Below, one piece after another: positions 28,001-36,510 of a stretch of 64,000 nt of DNA; position 1 is the stretch's first letter; every line of letters starts with the position of its first letter. The notes under the pieces were generated by a model that was not told the origin of the DNA, did not search any database, and worked only from the letters and a program-made list of their open reading frames with translations. The DNA lies in assembly GCF_003610405.1 (NCBI RefSeq), contig NZ_RAQC01000002.1, forward strand, positions 1 to 64,000. The letters are read 5' to 3'. This DNA comes from Microbacterium sp. AG238 (GTDB taxonomy: Bacteria; Actinomycetota; Actinomycetes; Actinomycetales; Microbacteriaceae). A program made the position numbers and the translations under genes.

Positions 28001-28116
28001 GGTGCGTCCCAGGCGGTGACCGAGAGCGGGTGCGAGGCGCGGTGGATCGCGGGAGCGAGACGCTCGCGCATGAATCGGTCGATGCGCAGCAGCGCGAGGG
28101 CGGAGCGGTCGTGCAT
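25087..28116 (-). CDS. Alpha-mannosidase, glycoside hydrolase family 38
   Basis: Protein of 1009 residues without a signal peptide, so probably cytoplasmic. The metal-binding GHAHID motif lies at 264-269 (H265, H267, D269) and the catalytic nucleophile is probably D379 in VWLPDSFGYS; LLQQFHDILPGSS supplies further active-site residues. The C-terminal half is the beta-sandwich region of GH38. It would release mannose from oligosaccharides brought in by the ABC transporter encoded just upstream in the operon. Other GH38 specificities are possible. A long inverted repeat follows its stop. Confidence 0.92.
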   Translation of the reverse strand: MHDRSALALLRIDRFMRERLAPAIHRASHPLSVTAWDAPGEPVAFDEARAGDYRPIEVGQPWGRPWGTTWFRVTGDAPADWFEGGRPIPGTRAELVVDLGFTSGQAGFQCEAMVWSVDGRPLRGIAPFNNVAAEAVSPGGAVDVFVEGASNPDVGSIFTFAPTPVGDRATAGADPVYVLRTVDVRLRDLEVSALLADTSALRGLAAQLDATSPRRADILLALERMIDVVDPQDVAATAAAGRAVLAPVIAAPASASAHTLHAVGHAHIDSAWLWPVRETVRKVARTFSNVLSLMDEDPDFVFAASSAQQYAWVKEYYPDLFERIRARVAEGRFVPVGSMWVESDTNLPGAEALARQFVAGKGFFQREFGIDTPEVWLPDSFGYSGALPQIAKAAGARWFLTQKISWNETNRMPHHTFRWEGIDGTRLFTHFPPVDSYNSVVSAAELAHAERNYADKGRGTVSLLPYGFGDGGGGPTREMTAAIARTTSLEGSPRVVHSTPRRFFETAEAEYPDPEVWVGELYLEFHRGTYTSQLATKQGNRRSEHLLREAELWATTAAVRTGAPYPAERLARAWETVLLQQFHDILPGSSIAWVYQDAERNYAAVARELEEIIGEALTALAGSPEPGEATHELRVNAAPHARGGVAALGAAAAPEAARVRPERSPEGWVLDNGIVRVVVDDRGVIVSAVDVASGRESVPPGTASALLQLHRDTPTQWDAWDVDVHYRNTVTDLDGLDGLELDGDEIVVTRSFGSSRVTERIGLAADSRTVSLGFELDWHESQKLLKLAFPVDVHTDSATSEVQFGHIERKTHTNTSWDAARFETVAQRWVRVGEPGFGVAVVNDSTYGHDITRAERSAGGGTISVVRLSLIRSALFPDPTQDQGTYALRVGLVVGADVADAVIEGYRLNLPERIVTGTAAEIEPIVAVADPGVVVEAVKLAEDGSGDVVVRLYEAWGRRVDTVVRAGFDARAVTQTDLLEREVAASALSGDAAPLSLRPFEIVTLRFAR

Positions 28117-28143
28117 GGAGAAGCCTTTCGAAGAAGAGGTGCG

Positions 28144-28995
28144 TCAGCCCTTGACGGAGCCGGCGAGCGCGAACGCTCCGCCGGAGAAGCGCTGGACGAG
28201 GACGTACAGCACCACCATGGGCGCGGCGTAGAGCACCGAGTAAGCGGCGAGCTGGCCGTAGGCGATCGAGCCGTACTGACCGAAGAAGTTGAAGATCGAC
28301 ACCGCTGCCGGAAACTTCGACGAGGTGAACAGCAGCACGAAGGGGACGAAGAAATTCCCCCACGCGGTCGTGAAGACGAAGATGAACACGACGCCGATGC
28401 CCGATCTCATGAGCGGGATGACGATGCGCGCGAGGGCCTGCATCGACCCGGCGCCGTCGACCCACGCGGCCTCCTCGAGCGAGATCGGCACGGAGTCCAT
28501 GAAGTTCTTCAGCATCCAGATCGCCATCGGCAGGGATGTCGCCGCCATGAAGACGATGACGCCCCACACCGAGTCGAGCAGTCCGAATGAGACGAACAGC
28601 GCGTAGACCGGAACCATCATCGCGGTGATCGGCAGTCCCGTGCCGAAGAGGATGGCGTACATGAACGTCTTCTGGAACCGCATCGCGTAGCGCGAGAGCG
28701 GGTAGGCGGCGAGCACGCCGACGACGACGGTGATGACGGCGGTGCCGAGCGACACGAGGATCGAGTTCAGGAGCGGCTGGAACGTCAGCTCCCACGTCAT
28801 CACCTGCGTGTAGTTCTCGAGCGTCCAGGTGTCGGGCACCTTCATGGTGACCTTCGCGTCGCCGTCGAACGACGCGAACACGATCCACAGCAGCGGGACG
28901 AGGAAGAGCACCCCGATCGCAGCGAGGATGACCGAGGACAGCACGGTCTGGGCGCGCTTGCGCGGCGCCGAGACCGAGGTGGCGATGGCGGCCAT
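28144..28995 (-). CDS. Sugar ABC transporter permease, MalG type
   Basis: Integral membrane protein of 283 residues with six hydrophobic segments and the EAA motif EEAAWVDGAGSMQALARIVIP that contacts the ATPase. It belongs to the CUT1 carbohydrate importers and pairs with the next upstream gene. No ATPase is encoded in the operon; a shared MsiK-like ATPase elsewhere in the genome is the usual solution in actinobacteria (inference). Confidence 0.92.
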   Translation of the reverse strand: MAAIATSVSAPRKRAQTVLSSVILAAIGVLFLVPLLWIVFASFDGDAKVTMKVPDTWTLENYTQVMTWELTFQPLLNSILVSLGTAVITVVVGVLAAYPLSRYAMRFQKTFMYAILFGTGLPITAMMVPVYALFVSFGLLDSVWGVIVFMAATSLPMAIWMLKNFMDSVPISLEEAAWVDGAGSMQALARIVIPLMRSGIGVVFIFVFTTAWGNFFVPFVLLFTSSKFPAAVSIFNFFGQYGSIAYGQLAAYSVLYAAPMVVLYVLVQRFSGGAFALAGSVKG

Positions 28996-28996
28996 G

Positions 28997-29941
28997 TCAG
29001 TCGACCTCCGGCTTGAGGATGCGGATGTACACGGCGGAGAACACGGCGCCGATCAGGAGGGTGACGACGGCGATCGCCGTGCCGTAGCCGACCTGGGCGA
29101 ACTTGAACGCCTCCTGGAACGCCAGCACGGGCAGCGTGGACGACTGCGTTCCCGGCCCGCCTCCCGTCATGACCCAGATGAGGGTGAAGACCCCGAGCGT
29201 CTGCAGCGTCGTCAGCAGCAGGTTCGTGGAAATCGAGCGACGGATGACGGGCAGGGTGACGCGGATGAACCGCTGCCAGGCTCCGGCGCCGTCGATCGTC
29301 GCGGCCTCGATCAGCTCGGGCGGCACCTCCGAGAGCGCGGCGTTGTAGACCATCATCGAGAAGGCGGTGCCGCGCCAGATGTTCGCGAGGATGACCGCGA
29401 GCATCGGGAAGTAGTACAGCCAGCTCGTGCCCTCGAGGCCGAACCAGCCGAGGAAGGTGTTGAGCGTGCCGTCGGTCTGGAAGAAGGCGTAGAGGGCGAA
29501 CGCGGCGACGATCTCGGGAAGGACCCAGGCGAGCACCACGAGGCCGCCGACGATCGAGCGCAGTGGCTTCACCGAGCTGCGGATGAGGACGGCCAGCAGC
29601 ATCCCGAGGACGTTCTGGCCGAGCACGGCGGAGGCCAGCACGAAGACGACCGTGAGCGCGAGTGAGAGCCAGAACTCCGCGGAGCCGAAGAGCGCGGTGT
29701 AGTTGTCGAGTCCGATGAACTGCGGGTTCGCGGCGCGGGGGCCGGTCATCGCGCGATCGGTGAGCGAGCCGTAGAGGGCGTAGACGATCGGCCCGAGCAT
29801 GAACGCCAGCAGCAGCAGGACCGCGGGCAGGAGCGGGAGCAGACGTGCGGCGGCACGGCCGGCCGACCGTCCGGACCGGGAGGTGATCTCCCGGCCCGGA
29901 CGGTGCCGACCGCCGGTGGTGACGGTGGCGGTGGCGGTCAT
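28997..29941 (-). CDS. Sugar ABC transporter permease, MalF/UgpA type
   Basis: Integral membrane protein of 314 residues. After a basic 30-residue cytoplasmic tail come six hydrophobic segments and the EAA motif IEAATIDGAGAWQRFIRVTLP. Start at ATG 29941, 7 nt after the binding-protein stop; the longer frame upstream lies inside that gene and is not coding. One nt separates it from the second permease gene. Confidence 0.92.
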   Translation of the reverse strand: MTATATVTTGGRHRPGREITSRSGRSAGRAAARLLPLLPAVLLLLAFMLGPIVYALYGSLTDRAMTGPRAANPQFIGLDNYTALFGSAEFWLSLALTVVFVLASAVLGQNVLGMLLAVLIRSSVKPLRSIVGGLVVLAWVLPEIVAAFALYAFFQTDGTLNTFLGWFGLEGTSWLYYFPMLAVILANIWRGTAFSMMVYNAALSEVPPELIEAATIDGAGAWQRFIRVTLPVIRRSISTNLLLTTLQTLGVFTLIWVMTGGGPGTQSSTLPVLAFQEAFKFAQVGYGTAIAVVTLLIGAVFSAVYIRILKPEVD

Positions 29942-29948
29942 CGCTGGC

Positions 29949-31304
29949 TCAACCCGCCTGCGTGTTCTCCTCGCCGACGATGCCGACGAGAGCGGAGTCG
30001 TACGCGGCCTGCGCGTCTTGCGGGGTCGCCTGGCCGGTGAAGATCGACTCCGTCGCCCGTGGGATGTTGGCCGAGATCTGCGAGTAGTCGGGCGTCGCCG
30101 GGCGGAAGTGGGTGTACGGGACGAGCGAGGAGAAGAACTCGAACGACGGGTTGTAGTCGAGGTACTCCTGGCTCGCGGCGACATCCTTGCGCACCGCGAT
30201 CTGCCCGGCCTCCTGGTGGTACATCAGCGCGTTCTCGAAGGTCAGCGCCTGCGCGATGAAGTCGAACGCGGCCTGCGGGTTCTTCGCGTTGGATCCCATC
30301 GCGAGCGTCCATCCGCCCGACATCGAGGTGAAGCCGTCGCCGCCGCCGTCCTGCGTCGGCATCGCGGCGAAGCCCATCGTCTGCTCCCACTCCGGCCAGG
30401 CGTTTTCGCCGTCGATCCAGTTGCTCGGCAGCCAGGAGCCGTCGAGCGCGATCGCGATGCCGCCCTGGGGGAGCAGCTCCGTGCTGACCTTGGTGCCCCA
30501 GCCGGCGTCGAGCGCCTGCGCGGGGTCGGGGCCGAGCTTCTCGTCGGCGACGGTCTTGTAGAACTCGAGCGCGTCGCGGAAACCGGCCGACCCGGTGACC
30601 CACTTGTTGGTGTCGGTGTCGAGCAGTTCGTCTCCCGTGCCGTAGAGCAGCATCTCGAAGCCCTGCATCGAGGTCGCCTCGCCCAGCGCCTGCGAGGCGT
30701 AGATGTTGAACGGGATGACGTCGGGGTTGCTCTCCTTGATGGTGCGCGCGGCCTCGAGCACGTCGTCCCAGCTCTCCGGCGCCCAGTCCTCGGGCAGGCC
30801 CGCCGCCGCGAACAGCTGCTTGTTGAAGTAGAGGCCGCGGGTATCGGTGCCGAGTGAGACGCCGTACGTCTTGCCGTCGTCGCCGAGGCCCGCCTGCTTG
30901 GCGCCCTCGTCGTACTGTTCCCACTGGTCCCAGTCGGCGAGGTAGTCGTCGATCGGCTGCAGGTATCCGGCGGCGGCATCTGATCGGATCTGGAAGGTGT
31001 CCTCGTAGATGACATCGGGGGCGGTCCCCGCCGACCCGTTCATCAGGGCGAGCTTGGTGAAGTACTGGTCCTGCTCGGCCTCGATCGGGACGAGCTCGAC
31101 CGTCATCCCCTCGTTCGCGGCCTCGTACTCCTCTTTGGTCTTCTTCATGAGCTCGTCCATCGCGGTGAACGACGTGGTCTTCTGGTAGGCGACGCGGATG
31201 GTGTCCGACGACGCCGCGTCGCCTCCGCCGCTGCCGCAACTCGTGAGAACGAGCGAGAACGCGGCGATTCCGACGACCGCTGCGGTCGTGGTGGATCTCT
31301 TCAT
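29949..31304 (-). CDS. Sugar ABC transporter substrate-binding lipoprotein
   Basis: Protein of 451 residues. A lipoprotein signal peptide ends with LTSC, C23 being the lipidated cysteine, so it is anchored outside the membrane. The rest is a family 1 extracellular solute-binding fold. By context it delivers mannose-containing oligosaccharides or a related glycan to the two permeases. ATG 31304 is preceded by aaaggagc. It leads the transport operon, downstream of a clear promoter and A+T-rich operator candidate. Confidence 0.93.
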   Translation of the reverse strand: MKRSTTTAAVVGIAAFSLVLTSCGSGGGDAASSDTIRVAYQKTTSFTAMDELMKKTKEEYEAANEGMTVELVPIEAEQDQYFTKLALMNGSAGTAPDVIYEDTFQIRSDAAAGYLQPIDDYLADWDQWEQYDEGAKQAGLGDDGKTYGVSLGTDTRGLYFNKQLFAAAGLPEDWAPESWDDVLEAARTIKESNPDVIPFNIYASQALGEATSMQGFEMLLYGTGDELLDTDTNKWVTGSAGFRDALEFYKTVADEKLGPDPAQALDAGWGTKVSTELLPQGGIAIALDGSWLPSNWIDGENAWPEWEQTMGFAAMPTQDGGGDGFTSMSGGWTLAMGSNAKNPQAAFDFIAQALTFENALMYHQEAGQIAVRKDVAASQEYLDYNPSFEFFSSLVPYTHFRPATPDYSQISANIPRATESIFTGQATPQDAQAAYDSALVGIVGEENTQAG

Positions 31305-31351
31305 GGTCGAAGCTCCTTTGCTTGGACAAGAGCGCTGGTGCGCGCGCACGT

Positions 31352-31382
31352 CTTTTCTAAACCAAATGGAATAAAAGGACAA
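31352..31382 (-). promoter_or_regulatory. Promoter and candidate operator of the sugar operon
   Basis: On the minus strand ttgtcc (31377-31382) and ttagaa (31355-31360) form -35/-10 elements with a 16-nt spacer. The segment 31352-31377 is an A+T-rich island with CTTTT/AAAAG ends in otherwise GC-rich DNA, a plausible site for the ROK repressor encoded just upstream. Confidence 0.6.
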
Positions 31383-31411
31383 GGTTTCGCCCGCACCTTT
31401 TCTTCGCGGGG

Positions 31412-32641
31412 TCAACCCGCCGTGCCCGCGATCATCAGGTCGGTCGGGCGCGGCGTCATCGCGGCGTCGAGCACGAGGCATGCGGCCCCGGCGGCTGCCG
31501 CGTCGGTGGCGAGCGCGCTCTCGAGCACCCGGATGCCGCGGACCGTGGCTGTCTCGGTGCTCGCCGCGACGGCGTCGGACAGGGCGCTGCTCGCGCTCGC
31601 CGACAGCAGCGTCCACAGGGGGCCGCCGACGACGACGACATCCGCGTCGAGGAGGTTGTTGATCTGAACGACCGCACGCGCGAGGCTCGACCCGGCCCGC
31701 CTGACCGCGGCCGCAGCGCGCTCGTCACCGCCGCCGGCCCGGGATGCCAGCTCGCGCAGGCGCTCCCGGAGCGCGGGCGCGGCGACGGGCTCAGCACCGT
31801 CGATCACGCCGCCGTCGACGAGCAGCCGTTCGGGCGCGATCGCCGCGCCGAGGCACCCGCGCTGACCGCATCCGCACATCGGCCCGTTCGGTTCGACGAC
31901 GAGATGCGCGACGTCGCCGGCGTTGCCCGTCCGGCCGCGGATCGGAGTGCCGTCGACCGCGAGGCCCACACCCACGCCGGCGCCGTAGTAGACGAAGATC
32001 GAGTCCTGCAGCTCTTGCGCTGCATCGCGCCAGAGCTCGCCGACCATCGCGGCCACGACGTCCTTCTCCACCGTCGTCGGCAGTCCCGTCGCCTCGTGCA
32101 GCAGCGGGCCGAGGGCGAGGTCGTGCCAGATCGGGGGCAGGAGCGGGGGCTCGAACAGGATGCCCGCCTCCGCGTCGAGGGGGCCGGGGGCCGCGACGCC
32201 GATGCCGAGCACGGATGCCCGCGATCGCCCACCCTCCACGAGAAGCGACTCGACGGTGCCGACGAGGTCGGCGACGATCTGATCCCGAGTCGCGTCGGGG
32301 CGCGGCGTCCGTTCGGTCTGCGCGACCACGTGACCGAGGAGATCGACGACGACGACGGTCTCGACCGCAGGATCGAGGTGGATGCCGACGGCGCATCGCG
32401 CGGCGGGATCGAGCTGGAGCGGGGTGCGGGGCTTGCCGGGGCCCGAGACGACCGGCGTGCCCTCGCGCACCCAGCCCTCGGCGACGAGACGGCGGGCGAC
32501 GTTGCTGAGCGTCTGGGCGGAGAGGCCGGTGCGGGCGGCCAGCTCGATGCGGCTGATGCCCTCGGGGGAGCGCCGGATCAGGTCGAGCACGAGCGTCTGG
32601 TTGTACGTGCCGACGGCCGGCAGATTCGAGCCGCGTCTCAT
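31412..32641 (-). CDS. ROK family transcriptional repressor
   Basis: Protein of 409 residues. An N-terminal winged-helix HTH (about residues 12-65, with SRIELAARTGLSAQTLSNVARRL) is followed by a sugar-kinase-like ROK domain with GIGVAAPGPLD and the zinc motif CGCGQRGCLG. Such proteins release DNA on binding a sugar. It is just upstream of, and in the same direction as, the ABC transporter and mannosidase genes, so it is their likely regulator, with mannose or a derivative as the likely effector. Confidence 0.9.
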   Translation of the reverse strand: MRRGSNLPAVGTYNQTLVLDLIRRSPEGISRIELAARTGLSAQTLSNVARRLVAEGWVREGTPVVSGPGKPRTPLQLDPAARCAVGIHLDPAVETVVVVDLLGHVVAQTERTPRPDATRDQIVADLVGTVESLLVEGGRSRASVLGIGVAAPGPLDAEAGILFEPPLLPPIWHDLALGPLLHEATGLPTTVEKDVVAAMVGELWRDAAQELQDSIFVYYGAGVGVGLAVDGTPIRGRTGNAGDVAHLVVEPNGPMCGCGQRGCLGAAIAPERLLVDGGVIDGAEPVAAPALRERLRELASRAGGGDERAAAAVRRAGSSLARAVVQINNLLDADVVVVGGPLWTLLSASASSALSDAVAASTETATVRGIRVLESALATDAAAAGAACLVLDAAMTPRPTDLMIAGTAG

Positions 32642-32680
32642 GGTTCCTCCCGTCGAACCATACTGTGCGGGTGCATGGCG

Positions 32681-32710
32681 AAGGCCCGCCCGGCGAACCG
32701 GACGGGCCTT
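32681..32710 (-). terminator. Terminator after the YccA-like gene
   Basis: Arms aaggcccgcccgg (32681-32693) and ccggacgggcctt (32698-32710) pair with one mismatch around a 4-nt loop. It lies 20 nt past the stop of the minus-strand Bax-inhibitor-like gene. Confidence 0.75.
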
Positions 32711-32729
32711 CGAGGATCGCGGGGTCGCG

Positions 32730-33632
32730 TCAGTTGTTTCCGCGCAGGATCGCGATGATCCGCAGGATCTCGACGTACAGCCAGACGACCGTGACCATGA
32801 TGCCGAACGCGCCGACCCATCCGAATTTGCGCGGTGCGCCGTTGCGGACGCCCTGCTGGATGTTGTCGAAGTCGAGCACGAGCGAGTACGCCGCCATGAT
32901 GACGACGAGCACGCCGATGATCAGCCCGAGCGGGATGCCGGCGATCTTCATGCTGTGCAGACCGAACATCATGCCGCCCGGGATGACGCCGAAGAGCATC
33001 AGGCCGACGTTCAGCAGCGAGAAGACGAGGTAGCCGAGCATCGCGATCATGAAGATCTTGGTCGCCTTGGCCGAGGCCCGGACCTTGCCGCTCGCGAACA
33101 GCGCGAGGGTGACGCCGACGACGGCCAGCGTCGCGAGAGTCGCCTGCATCACGATGCCCGGGAAGATGAACTCGAGGTAGGCGGAGATGCCGCCGACGAA
33201 AAGCCCCTCGAAGGCCGCGTACGCGAAGATCAGGCCGGGGCGGACCTTCTTACGCGACGTGAAGGTGATGACCATCGCCAGGACGAAGCCGCCGAGCGCG
33301 CCGATGATCCACGGGAGGAGCGTCGGGCTGGGGTTCAGGCTCGTGCGGTCGACGGTGGACAGCGTCCACACCCAGCCGACGGCTGCCGTCACGAGGAGGA
33401 TGGCGAAGAGCCCGAGCGTCTTGACGACGGTGTCTTCGACCGTCATGCGGTCGGTCTCGCGGGCACCGGCGGCCGGCGAGGCGTACATGCCTTCGAGCTG
33501 CGCCTGTGCGGCGACGTCCACACCGGCGTGCTGCGCCGAGGCGGTCTGCATGCCGGGAGCGGCGGGCGGCGTCAGACCCGGCCGCTGCTCCTTGAACGCG
33601 GGATTGTCGAATGCGGGGTTATTGAGGGCCAC
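32730..33632 (-). CDS. Bax inhibitor-1/YccA family membrane protein
   Basis: Protein of 300 residues: a Pro/Ala/Gln-rich N-terminal tail of about 70 residues that begins with a doubled NPAF motif, then seven hydrophobic segments ending with the FGWVGAFGIMVTVVWLYVEILRI segment of the UPF0005/YccA-like family. Bacterial members are linked to membrane protein quality control or ion leak; the role here is unknown. I start it at GTG 33632; the very long upstream frame is an antisense shadow of the phosphodiesterase gene. Confidence 0.87.
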   Translation of the reverse strand: MALNNPAFDNPAFKEQRPGLTPPAAPGMQTASAQHAGVDVAAQAQLEGMYASPAAGARETDRMTVEDTVVKTLGLFAILLVTAAVGWVWTLSTVDRTSLNPSPTLLPWIIGALGGFVLAMVITFTSRKKVRPGLIFAYAAFEGLFVGGISAYLEFIFPGIVMQATLATLAVVGVTLALFASGKVRASAKATKIFMIAMLGYLVFSLLNVGLMLFGVIPGGMMFGLHSMKIAGIPLGLIIGVLVVIMAAYSLVLDFDNIQQGVRNGAPRKFGWVGAFGIMVTVVWLYVEILRIIAILRGNN

Positions 33633-33788
33633 TGCTCTCACACTCCAAGTCGAGGGTCGACACAGCTGGATGCCGTGTCCACCCAGCCTAGGGGAACCGG
33701 TTCCCGCGGTGCGCGTTCCCCGCTGTGAGCAGGCCATGAAGCCGATCGCCCTCAGCGAAACACCGCGGGCCGGCCCTAGCCTGAGACG

Positions 33789-34787
33789 GTGCCTCGCCCC
33801 CTCGTGATCGGACACCGCGGTGCGCCCGGGTACCTCCCCGAGCACACCCGCTCGTCGTATCTGCTGGCGCTCGAGAACGGCGTCGACGCCGTCGAGCCCG
33901 ACGTCGTCTTCAGCCGGGACGGCGTCGCGATCATCCGCCACGAGAACGAGATCGGCACGACCACCGACGTCGCCGACCACGCCGAGTTCGCGGCGCGGCG
34001 TACGACGAAGACCGTCGACGGCGCCGCGGTCACCGGTTGGTTCACCGAGGACTTCACGTGGGACGAGCTGTCGCGGCTGCGGTGTCGCGAGCGACTCCCG
34101 CAGCTGCGGCCCGACAGCGCCCGGCGTGACGGCGCGGAGCCGATGCTGCGGCTGCGAGACCTCTTCGAACTGGTCGCGGACTTCGCGGAGCAGTCCGGGC
34201 GCCGACCGGGCATCGTGGTCGAGATCAAGCACGCGACCTTCTTCGAGAGCGCGGGCTTCGACGTCGCCGGCCTCGTCGGCGCCGAGATCGAGGCGGTCCG
34301 CGCCGATCTCGCAGGTCTGCCGCTGTGGATCGAGTCGTTCGAACTGACGATCCTCGACCGGCTCGCCGACGCCGGAGTCGCCGGAACGCGGATCTTCCTC
34401 CTCGAGGCCGACGGCGCCCCGTACGACCTCGTCGCCGCCGAGGGCGAGCATGCCCGCTGCTATCGAGCGTGGGCATCGCCCGCGGGGCTCGATGCGCTGC
34501 GCGGCCGCGTCGCCGGCGTGAGCCTCGACAAGCGGATGATCCTCGACCCCGCTCAGGGTGCGGACGGCGGGCGTGTGCTCGTGGACGCAGCGCACGAGCG
34601 CGATCTGGTCGTCTTCACCTGGACCGCGCGGCCTGAGAATGCCTTCCTCGTCCGTCGGCATCGACGCCGCGGCGGGCGATCCGCGTGGGGTGACTACCGC
34701 GCCGAGTGGGCCGAACTCGCGGCATCCGGCGTCGACGGTGTCTTCGTCGACCACCCCGATCTCGGTGTCGACGCCTTCAGGAACTGA
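33789..34787 (+). CDS. Glycerophosphodiester phosphodiesterase
   Basis: Protein of 332 residues with the GDPD active site GHRGAPGYLPEHT (H9, R10, E17) and EPDVVFSRDGVAIIRHE with a second catalytic histidine. It hydrolyses glycerophosphodiesters to glycerol-3-phosphate and an alcohol. No signal peptide, so cytoplasmic. tagcct at 33777-33782 lies 6 nt before the GTG, with no ribosome binding site: probably leaderless. Confidence 0.9.
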   Translation: MPRPLVIGHRGAPGYLPEHTRSSYLLALENGVDAVEPDVVFSRDGVAIIRHENEIGTTTDVADHAEFAARRTTKTVDGAAVTGWFTEDFTWDELSRLRCRERLPQLRPDSARRDGAEPMLRLRDLFELVADFAEQSGRRPGIVVEIKHATFFESAGFDVAGLVGAEIEAVRADLAGLPLWIESFELTILDRLADAGVAGTRIFLLEADGAPYDLVAAEGEHARCYRAWASPAGLDALRGRVAGVSLDKRMILDPAQGADGGRVLVDAAHERDLVVFTWTARPENAFLVRRHRRRGGRSAWGDYRAEWAELAASGVDGVFVDHPDLGVDAFRN

Positions 34788-34877
34788 CGCCGGCGCTTGT
34801 CACGGACTTGACATCGGACGCGCCGGGTCGGGAGGGTGATCGTCGTCGGGCGAGCGGATGCCCGCGGATGAGGCCCG

Positions 34878-36500
34878 ATGCTCAGCAGACCCCGGATCCA
34901 GCCGTACGCCCAGTACCTGATGGCGGTGTCGACCGCGATGATCTCCACGACCGTCGCGATCGTCGAACCCACGCGCATCACCGTCGCCTATGTCATCGGC
35001 GCGGGCGTCATCCTCGCCGCCTGCATCGCCATGGGGTTCGTCTGGCATTACAAACCGACCCGCGGAACCGTCTGGGTCTGCATCGTGCCGCTCGCCTCGA
35101 TCCTCGCCTGCGCCCCCATACGCAGCAGCGCGATCGATCTGCTGCCGGTCGCCGGGATGCTCGTGATCTTCGCCATCGCCTGGCTCGCGTTCGCGTTCCC
35201 GCCGGTCGTCGCGGCGCTCGGCGTGGTGGTCGCGGGGCTCCTGCCTCTCGCAGCGGACCCCGCCGTCCCCGCGGGGCTCGGCGAATGGCTGTCGCTCGTG
35301 ACGCTGCCGGCGCTGCTCGGCCTGTTCGCGATCGGTACCCGTTTCGTCGCCATCGACCTCCGCCGTCAGCGCACGACCGTCCACAGCACCACGCATCGAC
35401 TGGCCGAGGCGCTCGAGTCGTCGGGTCGAGCCGACGCGACCCTGCGTCAGCTGCTCGACACGAGCCCGGACGCCATCGTCCTCTTCGGCGACGACGGCGC
35501 GGTGCTGGTGGCGAACGCCCCCGCACGCGCGCTGGCGCGCCGCGCCGGGATCGAGATCTCGCTCGACCAGGACGGGCGCGGCGCCGTCTACGAGGAGGAC
35601 CGGGTCACACCGATCGCGTGGGGACCGTACCTGCGCGACATCATCGTCTCGGGCGAACTCGCCGACGCGCGTCGGGTGTGGGTCGGCGAGCCCGGCGCCC
35701 AGGTGGCCCTGCGTTTCGTCGCCCGCCCCATCGCTCTCGACGGCGAGACCATCGGGGTCCTCGTGGTCGCTCAGGATGTGACCGAGCTGATCGAGGCTGT
35801 CGCCGTACGCGACCGCTTCCTCGACACGGTCGGCCACGAGCTGCGCACTCCGCTCACGGTCATCCTCGGCAACGCCGAACTCGCCGTCGCCGGGGCCATG
35901 CCCGAGCATCGCGACCGGTGGGAGACCGTCCACCGCGCCGCCGAGAGGCTGGAGCGGACGGTCGAGCTCATGCTCGCGACGGGCCGCGCGGATGTGTCGC
36001 CCGGGGTGCCGTCGAGCGACGTGCGCGTGGTCGTCGACCGGGCCGTGTCCGAAACTGCCGACGGTGTTCCCGAGGTCCGGGTCACCGTGACGGGAACCGA
36101 GGCCCGGGCGCGCATCGCGGACCGCGACCTCCAATCGATCGTCGCGGAGCTGCTGCACAACGCCCGGCAGGTGTCGCCCCGCGGTGGCGAGGTGACGGTG
36201 GCGATCACGAACCGTCCCGACGACATCGTGATCGCCGTATCCGATGCAGGCCCGGGGATGACTCCCGCCGAGCGACGGCAGGCGTTCGAGCGCTTCTACC
36301 GCACCGCGCGTTCTCGTCGAAGCGCGGACCAGGGGCTCGGCCTCGGGCTCTCGCTCGCGAGGGGTCTGGCGCGGGCCTACGGCGGTGATGTCCGACTGCT
36401 TCCCGGAACCGTGCGCGGAACCACCGCGGTCGTCCGCCTGCCCCGAGACGACGCGCCCGCCGCCGGATCATCGCTCGATCCGGGCACCGCCGTCCCCTAG
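34878..36500 (+). CDS. PAS-containing sensor histidine kinase
   Basis: Protein of 540 residues. About six N-terminal membrane segments (residues 10-160), a PAS domain (about 195-305), a HisKA dimerisation domain with phosphoacceptor H320 in GHELRTPLT, and a HATPase_c domain with HNARQV (N box), DAGPGM (G1) and GLGLGLS. No response regulator is adjacent, so it is an orphan kinase. It is followed after 10 nt by an ABC exporter pair, which it might help regulate; that is only a positional idea. Confidence 0.9.
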   Translation: MLSRPRIQPYAQYLMAVSTAMISTTVAIVEPTRITVAYVIGAGVILAACIAMGFVWHYKPTRGTVWVCIVPLASILACAPIRSSAIDLLPVAGMLVIFAIAWLAFAFPPVVAALGVVVAGLLPLAADPAVPAGLGEWLSLVTLPALLGLFAIGTRFVAIDLRRQRTTVHSTTHRLAEALESSGRADATLRQLLDTSPDAIVLFGDDGAVLVANAPARALARRAGIEISLDQDGRGAVYEEDRVTPIAWGPYLRDIIVSGELADARRVWVGEPGAQVALRFVARPIALDGETIGVLVVAQDVTELIEAVAVRDRFLDTVGHELRTPLTVILGNAELAVAGAMPEHRDRWETVHRAAERLERTVELMLATGRADVSPGVPSSDVRVVVDRAVSETADGVPEVRVTVTGTEARARIADRDLQSIVAELLHNARQVSPRGGEVTVAITNRPDDIVIAVSDAGPGMTPAERRQAFERFYRTARSRRSADQGLGLGLSLARGLARAYGGDVRLLPGTVRGTTAVVRLPRDDAPAAGSSLDPGTAVP

Positions 36501-36510
36501 GGTGTCGGAC

